Shown: positions 8,273 through 18,209 of the stretch, piece after piece
Layout of the letters: every line of letters begins with the position of its first letter
How positions within the stretch are numbered: position 1 is the stretch's first letter
Source: Tritrichomonas musculus
Taxonomy: Eukaryota; Parabasalia; Tritrichomonadida; Tritrichomonadidae
Assembly: GCA_039105265.1 (NCBI GenBank)
Contig: JAPFFF010000011.1
Span: 930,001 to 994,000, forward strand
Direction: 5' to 3'
DNA: 64,000 bases
Notes under the pieces: model-generated
Database searches by the model: none
Seen by the model: only the letters and a program-made list of their open reading frames with translations
What the model was told of the DNA's origin: nothing
Program-made: the position numbers and the translations under genes

Positions 8273-9014
8273 TTAAAACATCATTGACATCAGTCGAGTT
8301 AGATGGTTTAATTTTGATAGTTATGAACAAAGGACTTTTTAACAATATTGGCTGATATTGAAAATCTACTAAACTTAATTCTAAAAACTTTAATGAATCT
8401 GTATATGTTTTTATTTTTAATGGTTTACTTTCAGTTTCGAAATCATATATAAGTGGTTTATTATCTAAAGTGAATGTATTGATACTACCAATGACAGAAG
8501 GTGTATATTGTTGTTCACCTATATTCGAGTATATGGCATTACCTTGTAGTGATACTAGATACAACTTAGTATGATTTAATATTGGGATGTCTTTAATATT
8601 ATATGTTGCATTTGATGGTAACACAATAGGCAATGAAGTATTATATAAACCAGTTAATAGCGCAGCCCTATGGGAAATAGAGGTTATCGTTAACGGTGTT
8701 TGTGTCTTTATTGTAAATGTACGAGTAGTATCATTATATTTAAAAGATACCTCCGCAAGTGGATTTAAAACTGCTTCTATTTGCTTGATGGTATAATTAT
8801 ATCTATCTTCGAATTTAAGCTTGAATGGAATACTGTTATATGTAAACTCTATATAATCATCTTTCGTACTCAACATAATATTACTTATTGTATTAATTGA
8901 AGATACAAAATATTTAATATATTTACACTTCCATGGTATATCCAAATTGATAGATACCTTATTATATTCATCAGCATTTGTACTCTGTACTGATACTAAC
9001 ATTTTATAATTCAT
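8265..9014 (-). CDS. Penton-like minor capsid protein candidate, 249 aa (unit A)
   Basis: The protein is strand-rich, with alternating hydrophobic residues throughout, no membrane segment, and a C-terminal region (LEFSLVDFQ-like: LELSLVDFQYQPILL) of the kind seen at the end of Polinton penton/minor capsid jelly rolls. That family call rests on overall character and gene context rather than on a catalytic motif, so it is a reasoned inference. It is the only capsid-type gene on the reverse strand. It is tail-to-tail with the polymerase and head-to-head with the fibre gene. Met5 at 9000-9002 is an alternative start and would leave a 15-nt palindromic gap. Confidence 0.6.
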   Translation of the reverse strand: MNYKMLVSVQSTNADEYNKVSINLDIPWKCKYIKYFVSSINTISNIMLSTKDDYIEFTYNSIPFKLKFEDRYNYTIKQIEAVLNPLAEVSFKYNDTTRTFTIKTQTPLTITSISHRAALLTGLYNTSLPIVLPSNATYNIKDIPILNHTKLYLVSLQGNAIYSNIGEQQYTPSVIGSINTFTLDNKPLIYDFETESKPLKIKTYTDSLKFLELSLVDFQYQPILLKSPLFITIKIKPSNSTDVNDVLTT

Positions 9015-9020
9015 AAAATG
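8999..9020. promoter_or_regulatory. Palindromic head-to-head start region (unit A)
   Basis: The start codons of the penton-like gene (reverse) and the fibre gene (forward) are separated by 3 nt, or by 15 nt if Met5 is used. The sequence is an inverted repeat with arms CATTTTAT and ATAAAATG around AATTC, so each arm ends in a start codon. It is unchanged at 33578-33599 and 55087-55108. It is a candidate symmetrical bidirectional initiation site. Confidence 0.5.
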
Positions 9021-12000
9021 TCAATTAAACTTTATTCTTTGCAATCAAGTGAGGCTGAAAAGCTCAAAGACAAAAATATAGAGATAAGTGTTAATGATGA
9101 AGGTAATATTGATATTATAAGAAATGAGGACCCAGATGATTACCCTACTTTTAGTTGTTTATATAACAAAGCAGAAGTAGATGAAAGAGTAGTTGGTAAT
9201 CATATCGAAAATGGAGGAAAGCTTGATGGTTTCGGCAATGTACCTATTACAAATAAATTTGCCAATTATTTAAAATACGTATTTAAAGGACCTGAACAGA
9301 CACCCCAATTAGAAGACTCACTACCTGAAAAAGCAGAGTCACATAAGGAGTTGATAAAAGATGAACTTTGTGTTAATACATTTAATGAATTTATTGAAGA
9401 AGAATCGAAAACATGTGAGGCTATTCATGAGATGTATACCGAATTGATGTGTGCAGCAGATGGATATGAACAAATTGCATTTGATGAACAAACAGGGCAA
9501 AGCAAAGCTGTTCATTATCTTCAATATCCAAAGTCTATACCAACTCCTACTCCAGATGGTGTTTATTATAAGACATATCATAATTTGGCTGATATGATGA
9601 TAAGCATGATAGAGAATGATAAGACCACCCAAATTACAAAAAGAATCTTATATGAAACCTTCAATGAAAAGACATGGGAAAAATTTATTTCAGGAATAAT
9701 TCAATATCATTATTCACTTCAAGAACAATCGCTGAAAAAAGTTGGATATAAATATAAAGGTTGTACAGACCTTATTGAAGCAGACCAAATAGTTGAAGTT
9801 AAAAGTCCTCGTGAGTTTTTTGAGACATATACCCAAAATCTAAAAGATAATAATAAAAATAAAGACCAATATGCAAAAGCTATGTTAGGTCTTTATTTGT
9901 ATAATGTAATATTACATTCAGGTATTACATACTATTATACACATCGAAATGCTAATGGAATGAAAGTGGATGTTGTACCACCTGGTGGACAAGACTATTT
10001 AAATATAACGTTAGGACAATGTTTAAATTTAGTATTCGAGATTATTAAAGATATAGTGAATTCACATAATGCTTTATTTGATTATGTTGTAACAATCAAG
10101 TCTTGTAATTGCAAACACGATAATCAAGGAGGTAACCAAGGAGGTAATGAAGGTAATGGTGAAGAAGAGGATGATAATCAAGGAGGTAATGAAGGTGGTG
10201 ATAATGAAGGCGGTGATAATGATTCAAACCTAATTCAATATATGAATGTAGGTCTACAAGCTGTAAATCAATTATCAGGTTATTTATTACATAATATTGC
10301 GAACCTAGGAAATAATGTTGCATCTCTCAGGTTCCAAAATGAAGTAGAGTCATTTACACAAGAGATGTTTGATTATGAGATATATGATAATGGTTTAGAT
10401 GAGATGAATAGACAATACCAGTCAATAGGAATACAAACAGAACAACCAACACGTCAACGAGAATCCTTATTTAATGATTCATATGTTTGGTGTACAGTAT
10501 TTCGCATGTGGACGAGTTTTGCAGTTTATAATATACCAAATCAATTTGGATGGAGGACTAATTCTGCATTTGGAGCTCCTTGGAATTTTGTCTGGGATGT
10601 TGGACATAGGGAATGGATAGCAATAGCGCCACATGAAGAAGATGTACCAGCTGGATGGAGAATTAACCCAAAGGGAAATGAAATAGCACAAACAATAGTA
10701 CAACATAATATTCATTGGGAAGGAGAAATGATTTATAATCCTGATAGAGGACAATGGGAATATTATCCACCAGAAGAAAGTATTGTTGTACCAGAACAAC
10801 CGGGACCTGTTATTAATATTGTTCCTGAACAAAATAGGAATGCAGTGTTAAGACCAACTTATGTTTGGTCTCTTGAGTCAGGTCGTTGGGTTAATTCAAT
10901 GACAATAGCTAATATGCCAAGATCACATCCAAATGATAATAATGATTGGAGGCGAGATGTTAGCTTACAAGCACCTGCCAATTTTGTTTGGGACATAGAC
11001 CATAGGGAATGGGTAGCCATAAGAAACAATGTTAGTGACATGCTATATGACAGAGATTGGAGGACAAATCGAGATATTGGAGATATTGCAGTAAGGCATT
11101 ATCAAGAACATTTTTTACAAGGAATCGGCGAATTAGTATGGAATGATGATTATAATAGTTATGTTTATCAATGTAATGAGATAAGCCCATTATCATTATC
11201 ATTAGAAGATAAAAGCAATAGCGGAGCAATAGCAATACCAGACCAAATTACAAGTACTGAAGCTTGGGATAAAATTTTAGACTGTATGGGTATCCCTGTT
11301 ATTAATAATCCTAATGAGATAGATGAGAAGAATCCAGTACTTGGTAAATATATTATAAAGGGTGACTTAAAAGTAAATGGGAAAATAATATGTGATTCTA
11401 TTCCAAGTGGAGGTACAACAACAACTGACTCCAAGTATTTTACCTTGAAGGAATCAGACCAGTTATATTTATATAGACCATCTAAGACGTATGAAGAATC
11501 CAATTATTATTGTATGAGATGGGATATAGATAAAGATTATGACATACCACTAAATTTAGTATTTAGATTCAAAGACTATCTATTTGGTCATAACTGGGAA
11601 TTAACATGGGATGGTAAAAATTGGACAGGAAATAATTGTCAAAACATGTGTACAGAAAAGATATCATACATGAACACAAATGACGGTGCGCCTGCTTTAA
11701 CAATCAAACATAACGAAAGAATTGGTAGATGGATAAAAGGAACAATAAAGGAAGATTTAACTGATGATGATAATTATGCTCATATCTTGAAAGATTATCT
11801 TACCAATTGGAGGGTTGTTAAGAAAGATGGAACCATATTAAGTGAAGGAATAACTGCAACTTTTGATTCAAGTGGTTCAGGTACTTTAACTCAAGATGGA
11901 TATAAATATGAACAAGCTAGAATGTATGTTGATGCACCAAGTGGATTAAATGCAGATGATGGATTATATGTTTATGCTGACCTAAATATTAATGGAAATA

Positions 12001-14549
12001 TAACTGAATTAAAATGGGATTGTCATCCTACTCATTGTATTAATTCAGGTGTTATGCATACCTATGGGTCAAATCCTTGTCTCGAATCATTTAATTATCA
12101 TCGAGAAAAAAGGCATTCCATTAAAATCATTGAAGGATTTAATCATAAGAACATTCGAATATATATAGAGAAAGAATTATTTGATTTTGATGTGAAAGTT
12201 AATCCATTCGATATAATTATTCAACAACAATTTTATGAAGTAGAGCCAGACCCAAGAAAATGCACTACCATATCGACAGATTATAATATTTATTCATCAA
12301 AGATTATATGGGCTGATAATATCATGACTATGCGTCGAGATTTAAATGTTGTTGGTGGAATCACAGATATATTAGCCTATGATTATGCTTTATTGAAACA
12401 GACAGTTGATAATCTAGTTGAACAAATGAGAATTCAAGCCATGTATAATGAATATACTGATAGTATTAAACAAGGTGTAGCAGTTGCGAATAGTATATTA
12501 AATATTTTAGCATCAACAGTTTGTATTGCAAGTGCCCTTTCAACATTAAATATGTCCAATAACTCTGTAACTATTAATACATATCAAACAAGACCTTTCC
12601 CAGCAGGTCCAGGAGGAAATGGTGGAGGAGGTGGTGGTGGTGGTGGTGGTTATCCAGGTGATGGAGGTAGTGGCTTTCAAGGTAAGTTTTTGGTGAATGT
12701 TGATTTGAAGGCTGATAAGATGACTATGGAAAGATTTTTACCAATAACAACAACTGTTCAAAATCCTGTTGCTGGAGCTATTTCAACATTCTCAGCTACA
12801 CAGGTTGTCCTTTCGACAACACATGCACTGACTCAGTTAGGAAATGCTATTGCTACACTTGGTTCGAATGTCTTACACTTCTTTAGGAATAGACCAGATA
12901 CAAATGGAACTGAAACATTAAATATTAATTCATCCTCGATTACAATAACTGATAATGATACTGATAATGCAACAAATACTATCACAACCACTGAGCAATC
13001 ATTAGAGAGAACTCATAGAGAAGTTCAGCCACAGGTTGTTACAGATGAAACAGATGAGATTCGAACAGATATAACTGTACCACAGACTACAATGACAAAT
13101 ACAGCTTCAACTACGATTGCACTTAGGAATCAAGTTCCTGTTATCAATATATCTGGAATCCAGTATACCTTAGAAGATATTGCAGATATGACAAGAGAAG
13201 AACGAAATGCATTAGTTGCTAGTCATCCTGATATCTTACGTATCCAATATCATGGAAGAGAGTGGTTTAATGTGTATGATTTGTTTTATAATGACCAACT
13301 CATTATCCATAATAATGTATTTCAACGAAGGACTCTAATAAGACCAGCTGATATTGAGATGACAGATAGAATACATAGAGCTACTGATAATAATTGGTCA
13401 ATAGAATGGGAAGGAACAACATACACAGCGAGAGATATTGAACAATTATCTATGCAAGACAGATTAAATTTACCATTTGTACAAAATGGAGATATTGGAT
13501 TAGAACCTTACTTGAATGACCAAACAATGGAAGCATGGATAAATATTATTGATCATAGAGGAGAGACTATTGATCCAATTGTTGCTACTATTGATTATTC
13601 AGCACCAACAACAGCAAATATTAGTGGAGGTCAAGTACGATTTGTTGGAATAAATTCACAGATAGAAGTCAATGCAAATGGAGTTAGATATCAACATTAT
13701 GACCTTGTTGCCACAACAGATACTTGGACAGTACCAGGAACAACACCAGCAATAACAGCAAGAATGATAGAACAAATGAGTGATGAACAAAGAGGAGAAC
13801 TAATGGATAATATTTATTCTCATGGTAATCTTTTAGCTTTTAATGACACATTAGATGAAACAACTGGTGAAGAAATAACACAAGTACTATATAATGGAAA
13901 TGTAGTTGCTACAATAGATAGAAGAAGACTACATGTAATTAATATTGTGAATGGAGTGATAGAAATGTACCAACAAGATGGTGTTATAAGTGCAACTACC
14001 CAGGTTATTATGGGAGCAGTAGGTTATGTTGCTAGAAGGTTCTTACATGGTCAATGGCAGTTTGTTAGACATCATCCTGGTGATGCAGCAGCTATAGCAG
14101 GAGTAGCAGCAGAAGCATATGTAGCAAATAGAATAGGATTATTTAATATTCCAAGTTGGTTCCGTCGTAATGATAACCCAGAGACATTAGCAGAGGAAGA
14201 TGTATTAGAAAAGATTCTTGCATGGGCATATCATGAAGAAACAGATGATGAACCTGAACTTGAAATAACAATGAAGGATGCTGATAAGATGATGGTTTCA
14301 TTTGATACATGTATTAATATTGCAAAGACATATCGCGATACTTTAAAGGGTACAATAGCATTCATGTGCGAGAAAATCAAAGAGCTTGAAAATAAGTCAA
14401 GTACAAAACATCCATTAGAAGATATAGATATGACTGCTTATATTACTAAAGTAGAAGTGAAGGAAATGATAGACCAGAAGGATGCATATATTGATACTCT
14501 TGAGGCAAGACTTGCAGCACTTGAAGCTAAATGCGCTAACATCGAATGA
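9018..14549 (+). CDS. Giant tryptophan-rich fibre-like protein, 1843 aa (unit A)
   Basis: The largest gene of the unit. Residues 1-350 are helical and acidic. A Gly/Asn-rich linker (GGNEGG repeats) lies near 370-400. IGIQTE is at 470-475. Two tryptophan-rich repeats of about 100 residues lie near 486-600 and 612-720, each with a NFVWD, HREW and W-R pattern. A module at about 812-1100 (LYLYRP, then WELTWDG, then QQFYEV, ending SSKIIWADN) is paralogous to the downstream 970-aa protein. A polyglycine run is near 1200, and residues 1225-1843 hold hydrophobic and Thr-rich segments and a C-terminal coiled coil. No signal peptide is evident. The modular repeats and variable length among units suggest a fibre, adhesin or other surface protein; this is inference. 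Confidence 0.7.
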   Translation: MSIKLYSLQSSEAEKLKDKNIEISVNDEGNIDIIRNEDPDDYPTFSCLYNKAEVDERVVGNHIENGGKLDGFGNVPITNKFANYLKYVFKGPEQTPQLEDSLPEKAESHKELIKDELCVNTFNEFIEEESKTCEAIHEMYTELMCAADGYEQIAFDEQTGQSKAVHYLQYPKSIPTPTPDGVYYKTYHNLADMMISMIENDKTTQITKRILYETFNEKTWEKFISGIIQYHYSLQEQSLKKVGYKYKGCTDLIEADQIVEVKSPREFFETYTQNLKDNNKNKDQYAKAMLGLYLYNVILHSGITYYYTHRNANGMKVDVVPPGGQDYLNITLGQCLNLVFEIIKDIVNSHNALFDYVVTIKSCNCKHDNQGGNQGGNEGNGEEEDDNQGGNEGGDNEGGDNDSNLIQYMNVGLQAVNQLSGYLLHNIANLGNNVASLRFQNEVESFTQEMFDYEIYDNGLDEMNRQYQSIGIQTEQPTRQRESLFNDSYVWCTVFRMWTSFAVYNIPNQFGWRTNSAFGAPWNFVWDVGHREWIAIAPHEEDVPAGWRINPKGNEIAQTIVQHNIHWEGEMIYNPDRGQWEYYPPEESIVVPEQPGPVINIVPEQNRNAVLRPTYVWSLESGRWVNSMTIANMPRSHPNDNNDWRRDVSLQAPANFVWDIDHREWVAIRNNVSDMLYDRDWRTNRDIGDIAVRHYQEHFLQGIGELVWNDDYNSYVYQCNEISPLSLSLEDKSNSGAIAIPDQITSTEAWDKILDCMGIPVINNPNEIDEKNPVLGKYIIKGDLKVNGKIICDSIPSGGTTTTDSKYFTLKESDQLYLYRPSKTYEESNYYCMRWDIDKDYDIPLNLVFRFKDYLFGHNWELTWDGKNWTGNNCQNMCTEKISYMNTNDGAPALTIKHNERIGRWIKGTIKEDLTDDDNYAHILKDYLTNWRVVKKDGTILSEGITATFDSSGSGTLTQDGYKYEQARMYVDAPSGLNADDGLYVYADLNINGNITELKWDCHPTHCINSGVMHTYGSNPCLESFNYHREKRHSIKIIEGFNHKNIRIYIEKELFDFDVKVNPFDIIIQQQFYEVEPDPRKCTTISTDYNIYSSKIIWADNIMTMRRDLNVVGGITDILAYDYALLKQTVDNLVEQMRIQAMYNEYTDSIKQGVAVANSILNILASTVCIASALSTLNMSNNSVTINTYQTRPFPAGPGGNGGGGGGGGGGYPGDGGSGFQGKFLVNVDLKADKMTMERFLPITTTVQNPVAGAISTFSATQVVLSTTHALTQLGNAIATLGSNVLHFFRNRPDTNGTETLNINSSSITITDNDTDNATNTITTTEQSLERTHREVQPQVVTDETDEIRTDITVPQTTMTNTASTTIALRNQVPVINISGIQYTLEDIADMTREERNALVASHPDILRIQYHGREWFNVYDLFYNDQLIIHNNVFQRRTLIRPADIEMTDRIHRATDNNWSIEWEGTTYTARDIEQLSMQDRLNLPFVQNGDIGLEPYLNDQTMEAWINIIDHRGETIDPIVATIDYSAPTTANISGGQVRFVGINSQIEVNANGVRYQHYDLVATTDTWTVPGTTPAITARMIEQMSDEQRGELMDNIYSHGNLLAFNDTLDETTGEEITQVLYNGNVVATIDRRRLHVINIVNGVIEMYQQDGVISATTQVIMGAVGYVARRFLHGQWQFVRHHPGDAAAIAGVAAEAYVANRIGLFNIPSWFRRNDNPETLAEEDVLEKILAWAYHEETDDEPELEITMKDADKMMVSFDTCINIAKTYRDTLKGTIAFMCEKIKELENKSSTKHPLEDIDMTAYITKVEVKEMIDQKDAYIDTLEARLAALEAKCANIE

Positions 14550-14568
14550 GAAGTTTTATTTAACTAAA

Positions 14569-17481
14569 ATGAGTGATACTACTACAAGATTTAAAGGAGA
14601 TATACAGTTTAAGATAGGGGATGCTACTCGAAAAGGTAGCCAGTTATTAACATTGGGTGACTTAGATAACTATGTACAGACAGGTCATTTATTTAATGAG
14701 GTCGAAGGTTTACCAGAAGTTGATATTAAAAATAAAAATATACAGTATGTATCATTTGAGTCTTCAACAACAACTTACAATATCCTTAAGTTTGTTAATT
14801 TGCCTGAAGACTTCATTAATAAGCTCAATGATATAAAAACCCAGACTAATATATTTAAGATAGTATTGAGGAAGAATATAGTATATGATACAAGTGGTAA
14901 TTTAGTCAAGGAGTTCTACATATATGTTAAGGATGGTCAAGTATATTCTCCTTTGATAACTAAAAGTAGTAATGGATGCAGTATAAATAATAGTACCATT
15001 ATGGGATATATGAATATAGCTTTTGATAGTAAACTAGACTTCAACCCATATACCTTGTGGCTGAATGGGGAGTTGAGCATAATGAATGAATATATAACTG
15101 ATTCTTTACAGACAGAGAAGGCAATAAAGTGTTCTATAATAAAAGCTGATAATGCATTAAGTTTACGTAAAAGTGATGTACTATACTTATATAAGCCTAC
15201 ATCAACTAGTCAGGTTGTGATAGATAACAAGAAGTATTGGTTACTTCAATGGAACATAGATACTGGATATACTATACCTAATGACTTAGAGTTTAGGTTT
15301 AATGAGTATTGTTTTGGTAATAAGTGGTTTTTATCATGGGATGGTACAAAATGGGTAGGTGATAACATACAAGGTCATATCAATGGTAGATTAGTTAATG
15401 GATTAAATAAGGAGAATGAGTATGGTGAAGATGGTACCTACATACAAGTCAAGAGGAGTGAGAGGAACATGAAACTGATTAATAAGCCTAATGACTACTC
15501 TCCTGATAACATACTACATTACATGATTCATGGAGGTAAGTGTAAAATAGACTGTTTTGTAAAATTAAAGACAGGGGAGATAGAACCTTTTTCGAAATAT
15601 GGTCTAGGATATCAAACAAGTCAAGGAGGTACAAAAGATGGATATGATATTGAAGCAATAAGGTGCTATAAGATGAATAATGCGACTAATAAATTAGAAA
15701 CTAGTGCTATTGATGAACTCTACCTAGATATAACTCTTGAAGGTTCTAAAAATGCAAATAGGTTCTCAGTTCGACCTACTGGAAAAGAAGGCAATGGAGG
15801 AGACAAGGTATGGTTGTTCTTACATGGTGTACTTGATTCATGTGAAAAGCTTGAATATACATATGCAGCTTCGACTACTAATGACTCAAGGGATATTAAG
15901 ATATATTTAGCTGATGAATATGTTGACCCAATAGATGAGGTTCATTGGGATTCAACTACTAACCCATTCGAGTATATCATTAAGCAGCAATTTTATGAAG
16001 TATCCCCAAATCCTAATGGGGCAACAACCTTATATACTGATTATAATATTACCTCCTCTAAGATAATTACAGCTGATAATATTACTACTATGAGGAGTGA
16101 TTTAAACTTAGTTACCAACAATGTAGATGTTATTAGCTATGATGTTAATGAAATGAACACTGTTATGGAAAGCTTAAAAGGTAGAGTATCAAGGACTGAA
16201 CAAGTTACTCAACATCTGGAGGATGATGTAGATAATTTACGTATAGTCTCATGGACTGCATTAGCTTTTGGAGTTGCAGGTACAGCTGGGTCAATAGGTT
16301 CTATTGGTATGCAGCTATTTCCAGATGGTATAAGCTTTCCTACCATAAAAGGTGGAGGATTCCTTAAAAGGTTATTCTCTCATAAGTCAACCAAAGGTAT
16401 GAGTGATTTGGTTAGAAATAGCATTAACTTCATGTCAGGTACTACAGCAAGAAGCATAACCAAAGATATAACACCTATAATTACCTGGTGTGAGGAAGAG
16501 TATAAGCAACTAGATGAACTACCTTTTACTGATGAGAATGATAACCCTGATACTGGAACCTTGACATTAAGTGGTGCTATGGATATCAGCAATATGTTTA
16601 GGGACTCACTCAAGCCTTGTTTCAAGTTGTTAGCTGAGAAGGTCAATGAGCTAGAGGCTGAGTTTGATAATTACCCTACTGTGGATGAAGCTAATGAAGC
16701 CTTGAAGGAGTGTGTATTAAAGAAAGACATTAGCAAATATAGAGAGAAAAATGATTTGATATACAAAGAATCTATTGAAGTGCCATTTGAAAATGTACAA
16801 GATAGTTCAGGAACGTGGGAAGTCAAAATAAAATTGAATAGTGGAACTCGTCTTGTTGGGACATTTACTGATGACTCTGAAATGGTTCATAATTTCGATA
16901 TTCTATTTGTTTATGATGATAATACTGTTATTAATGAAGAAATATATTGGGTAGAGGAGATAGATGGAATATCCTATGAATGTGGCTATGAACCAAGGGA
17001 TGATGGTTATTGGTGCTTTAATGTTGAAGGCTTCAATACCAAATTAATATTAGCCGAAAAAATATTGAAACAGGATGAAATAGCTTTAAAGAGTGATATT
17101 ACATCATTATTGGATGACTTATATTGGAGAATATTTTATTCAGGATTTCACAAATCATATTATGAGGATATCCCAGAATTATGCTCATATTCTTACGATA
17201 CTAGCTCTAAAAAATTAATTGTATGTGTCGAATATAATAGTTTATATATGGAAATGTTATTTATATTTTACGATTCAAATGACAAGAAACATTATGTTAG
17301 AGTTAATTATAGTGAAGGATTTGCAGTACTAGATGAAATATATGGTGAAGATAAACTTAGAGAATCCAATAGAAAAAGAGATTTTGAATATGATTTTTAT
17401 CATATCGATTTTCAATTAAAGGGCTCTGGAAATCTACCATTTACTGAATACTATCTAAAGCAAGTCAAAGCCACACCATAA
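14569..17481 (+). CDS. Second fibre-like protein, 970 aa, paralogue of the 1843-aa protein (unit A)
   Basis: I chose the ATG at 14569 because it lies after the stop of the previous gene and follows the usual A-rich leader (AACTAAAATG). Residues 200-560 match the 812-1100 region of the neighbouring giant protein (LYLYKP, FLSWDG, QQFYEV, SSKIITADN). A hydrophobic, glycine-rich stretch (VAGTAGSIGSIG) near 575 is followed by a helical region with NELEAEF. The C-terminal 200 residues are acidic and strand-rich. KTQT at 90-93 is another Q-T motif. The gene is present only in unit A within this window and ends at the inverted repeat. It is likely a second surface or fibre component. Confidence 0.65.
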   Translation: MSDTTTRFKGDIQFKIGDATRKGSQLLTLGDLDNYVQTGHLFNEVEGLPEVDIKNKNIQYVSFESSTTTYNILKFVNLPEDFINKLNDIKTQTNIFKIVLRKNIVYDTSGNLVKEFYIYVKDGQVYSPLITKSSNGCSINNSTIMGYMNIAFDSKLDFNPYTLWLNGELSIMNEYITDSLQTEKAIKCSIIKADNALSLRKSDVLYLYKPTSTSQVVIDNKKYWLLQWNIDTGYTIPNDLEFRFNEYCFGNKWFLSWDGTKWVGDNIQGHINGRLVNGLNKENEYGEDGTYIQVKRSERNMKLINKPNDYSPDNILHYMIHGGKCKIDCFVKLKTGEIEPFSKYGLGYQTSQGGTKDGYDIEAIRCYKMNNATNKLETSAIDELYLDITLEGSKNANRFSVRPTGKEGNGGDKVWLFLHGVLDSCEKLEYTYAASTTNDSRDIKIYLADEYVDPIDEVHWDSTTNPFEYIIKQQFYEVSPNPNGATTLYTDYNITSSKIITADNITTMRSDLNLVTNNVDVISYDVNEMNTVMESLKGRVSRTEQVTQHLEDDVDNLRIVSWTALAFGVAGTAGSIGSIGMQLFPDGISFPTIKGGGFLKRLFSHKSTKGMSDLVRNSINFMSGTTARSITKDITPIITWCEEEYKQLDELPFTDENDNPDTGTLTLSGAMDISNMFRDSLKPCFKLLAEKVNELEAEFDNYPTVDEANEALKECVLKKDISKYREKNDLIYKESIEVPFENVQDSSGTWEVKIKLNSGTRLVGTFTDDSEMVHNFDILFVYDDNTVINEEIYWVEEIDGISYECGYEPRDDGYWCFNVEGFNTKLILAEKILKQDEIALKSDITSLLDDLYWRIFYSGFHKSYYEDIPELCSYSYDTSSKKLIVCVEYNSLYMEMLFIFYDSNDKKHYVRVNYSEGFAVLDEIYGEDKLRESNRKRDFEYDFYHIDFQLKGSGNLPFTEYYLKQVKATP

Positions 17482-17488
17482 AAGAGGC

Positions 17489-17589
17489 TTCTCGGGGCAG
17501 GTACCTGTGCCGTTTCATAGATGGGCGGTTGTGGGGTGGGGTACCTGTGCCGTTTCATTGATAGTAGGCGTTGAGGTGGGTGGGTGGGA
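17489..17589 (+). repeat. Left terminal inverted repeat of unit B
   Basis: Matches the reverse complement of 36192-36292 with about two mismatches in 101 bp. It contains two iterations, about 40 bp apart, of GGTACCTGTGCCGTTTCAT. It is far more GC-rich than the unit's coding DNA. Confidence 0.9.
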
Positions 17590-17716
17590 TAACATGAAAA
17601 GAAGAAGAAGTTTTTTTTTATTTTTCTTTTTTATTTTTTTTTTTTATTTTTTTTAACTAGTTCGTGTTGACGCGTGGGCAGCCTGTGCCCCGCGGAAACC
17701 GACTAGTATATACTAC
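17590..17716. other. Low-complexity and GC-rich patch at left end of unit B
   Basis: A GAAGAAG stretch and a roughly 50-nt T-rich tract are followed by a short GC-rich patch (about 17661-17705, containing CCTGTGCCCCGCGG) unlike the surrounding DNA. No gene is seen. Homology to the protease gene of unit C begins near 17717. Confidence 0.5.
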
Positions 17717-18185
17717 TGTACCTACTGCATTTTATACCCTCCTTTCTATAGCATATGAGACTAATGATATGGAAAAAATACATGAACTGATGAAAAGTCC
17801 TATCTCAGGTAAACAGTCATTTTCACATTTCGATAAAGTATTTGTCCCCATTTGCTCAGATGGAGAACATTGGGTTTTATGTATTGTTCGATATTCAAAG
17901 AAAATAATCGAATGCTATGACTCTGAGAATAAGTCAATGGCACCAGAGGTAAAGACACTTAATAAGTGGATCAATATTTCAGGAACAGGTAAGTTAAAAG
18001 CAAAATATTATGATGTACCTAGTCAAAGGAATAATAAGGATTGTGGAGTGTTTCTAATGGAATCTTGTCGTACCTTTTTGCATGAAGGAGATGGTAAGTT
18101 TAAACAACGCAATATGCCAGATATTAGAAAGAGAATACTTCGAGAACTTCAAAACAATGAATTAGAAACAGGTGTTGTATATTAA
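17717..18185 (+). pseudogene. Ulp1/adenain-like cysteine protease, partial copy (unit B)
   Basis: This matches the protease domain of the 523-aa protein of unit C essentially without change: GEHWVL (His), ECYDSEN (Asp) and SQRNNKDCGVF (Gln and Cys) are all present. It is a partial copy lying directly inside the left inverted repeat, without a convincing start codon of its own. In an intact element the protease would process capsid proteins during maturation. Confidence 0.85.
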
Positions 18186-18209
18186 TAAAGACTTTTTATT
18201 CAACTCGAA

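Larger units (their letters stand above)
1..17488 (+). mobile_element. Polinton/Maverick unit A (left part outside window)
   Basis: This is the right-hand roughly 17.5 kb of a Polinton-type unit. It starts inside the major capsid gene and carries the small-protein cluster, coiled-coil gene, DNA polymerase B, penton-like gene and two large fibre-like genes in the same order as units B and C. Every gene visible here has an open frame, so the unit looks whole within the window. Its right end abuts the inverted repeat that opens unit B. Divergence from B and C is low, a few percent or less by eye in most genes, which suggests a recent origin. Confidence 0.9.
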
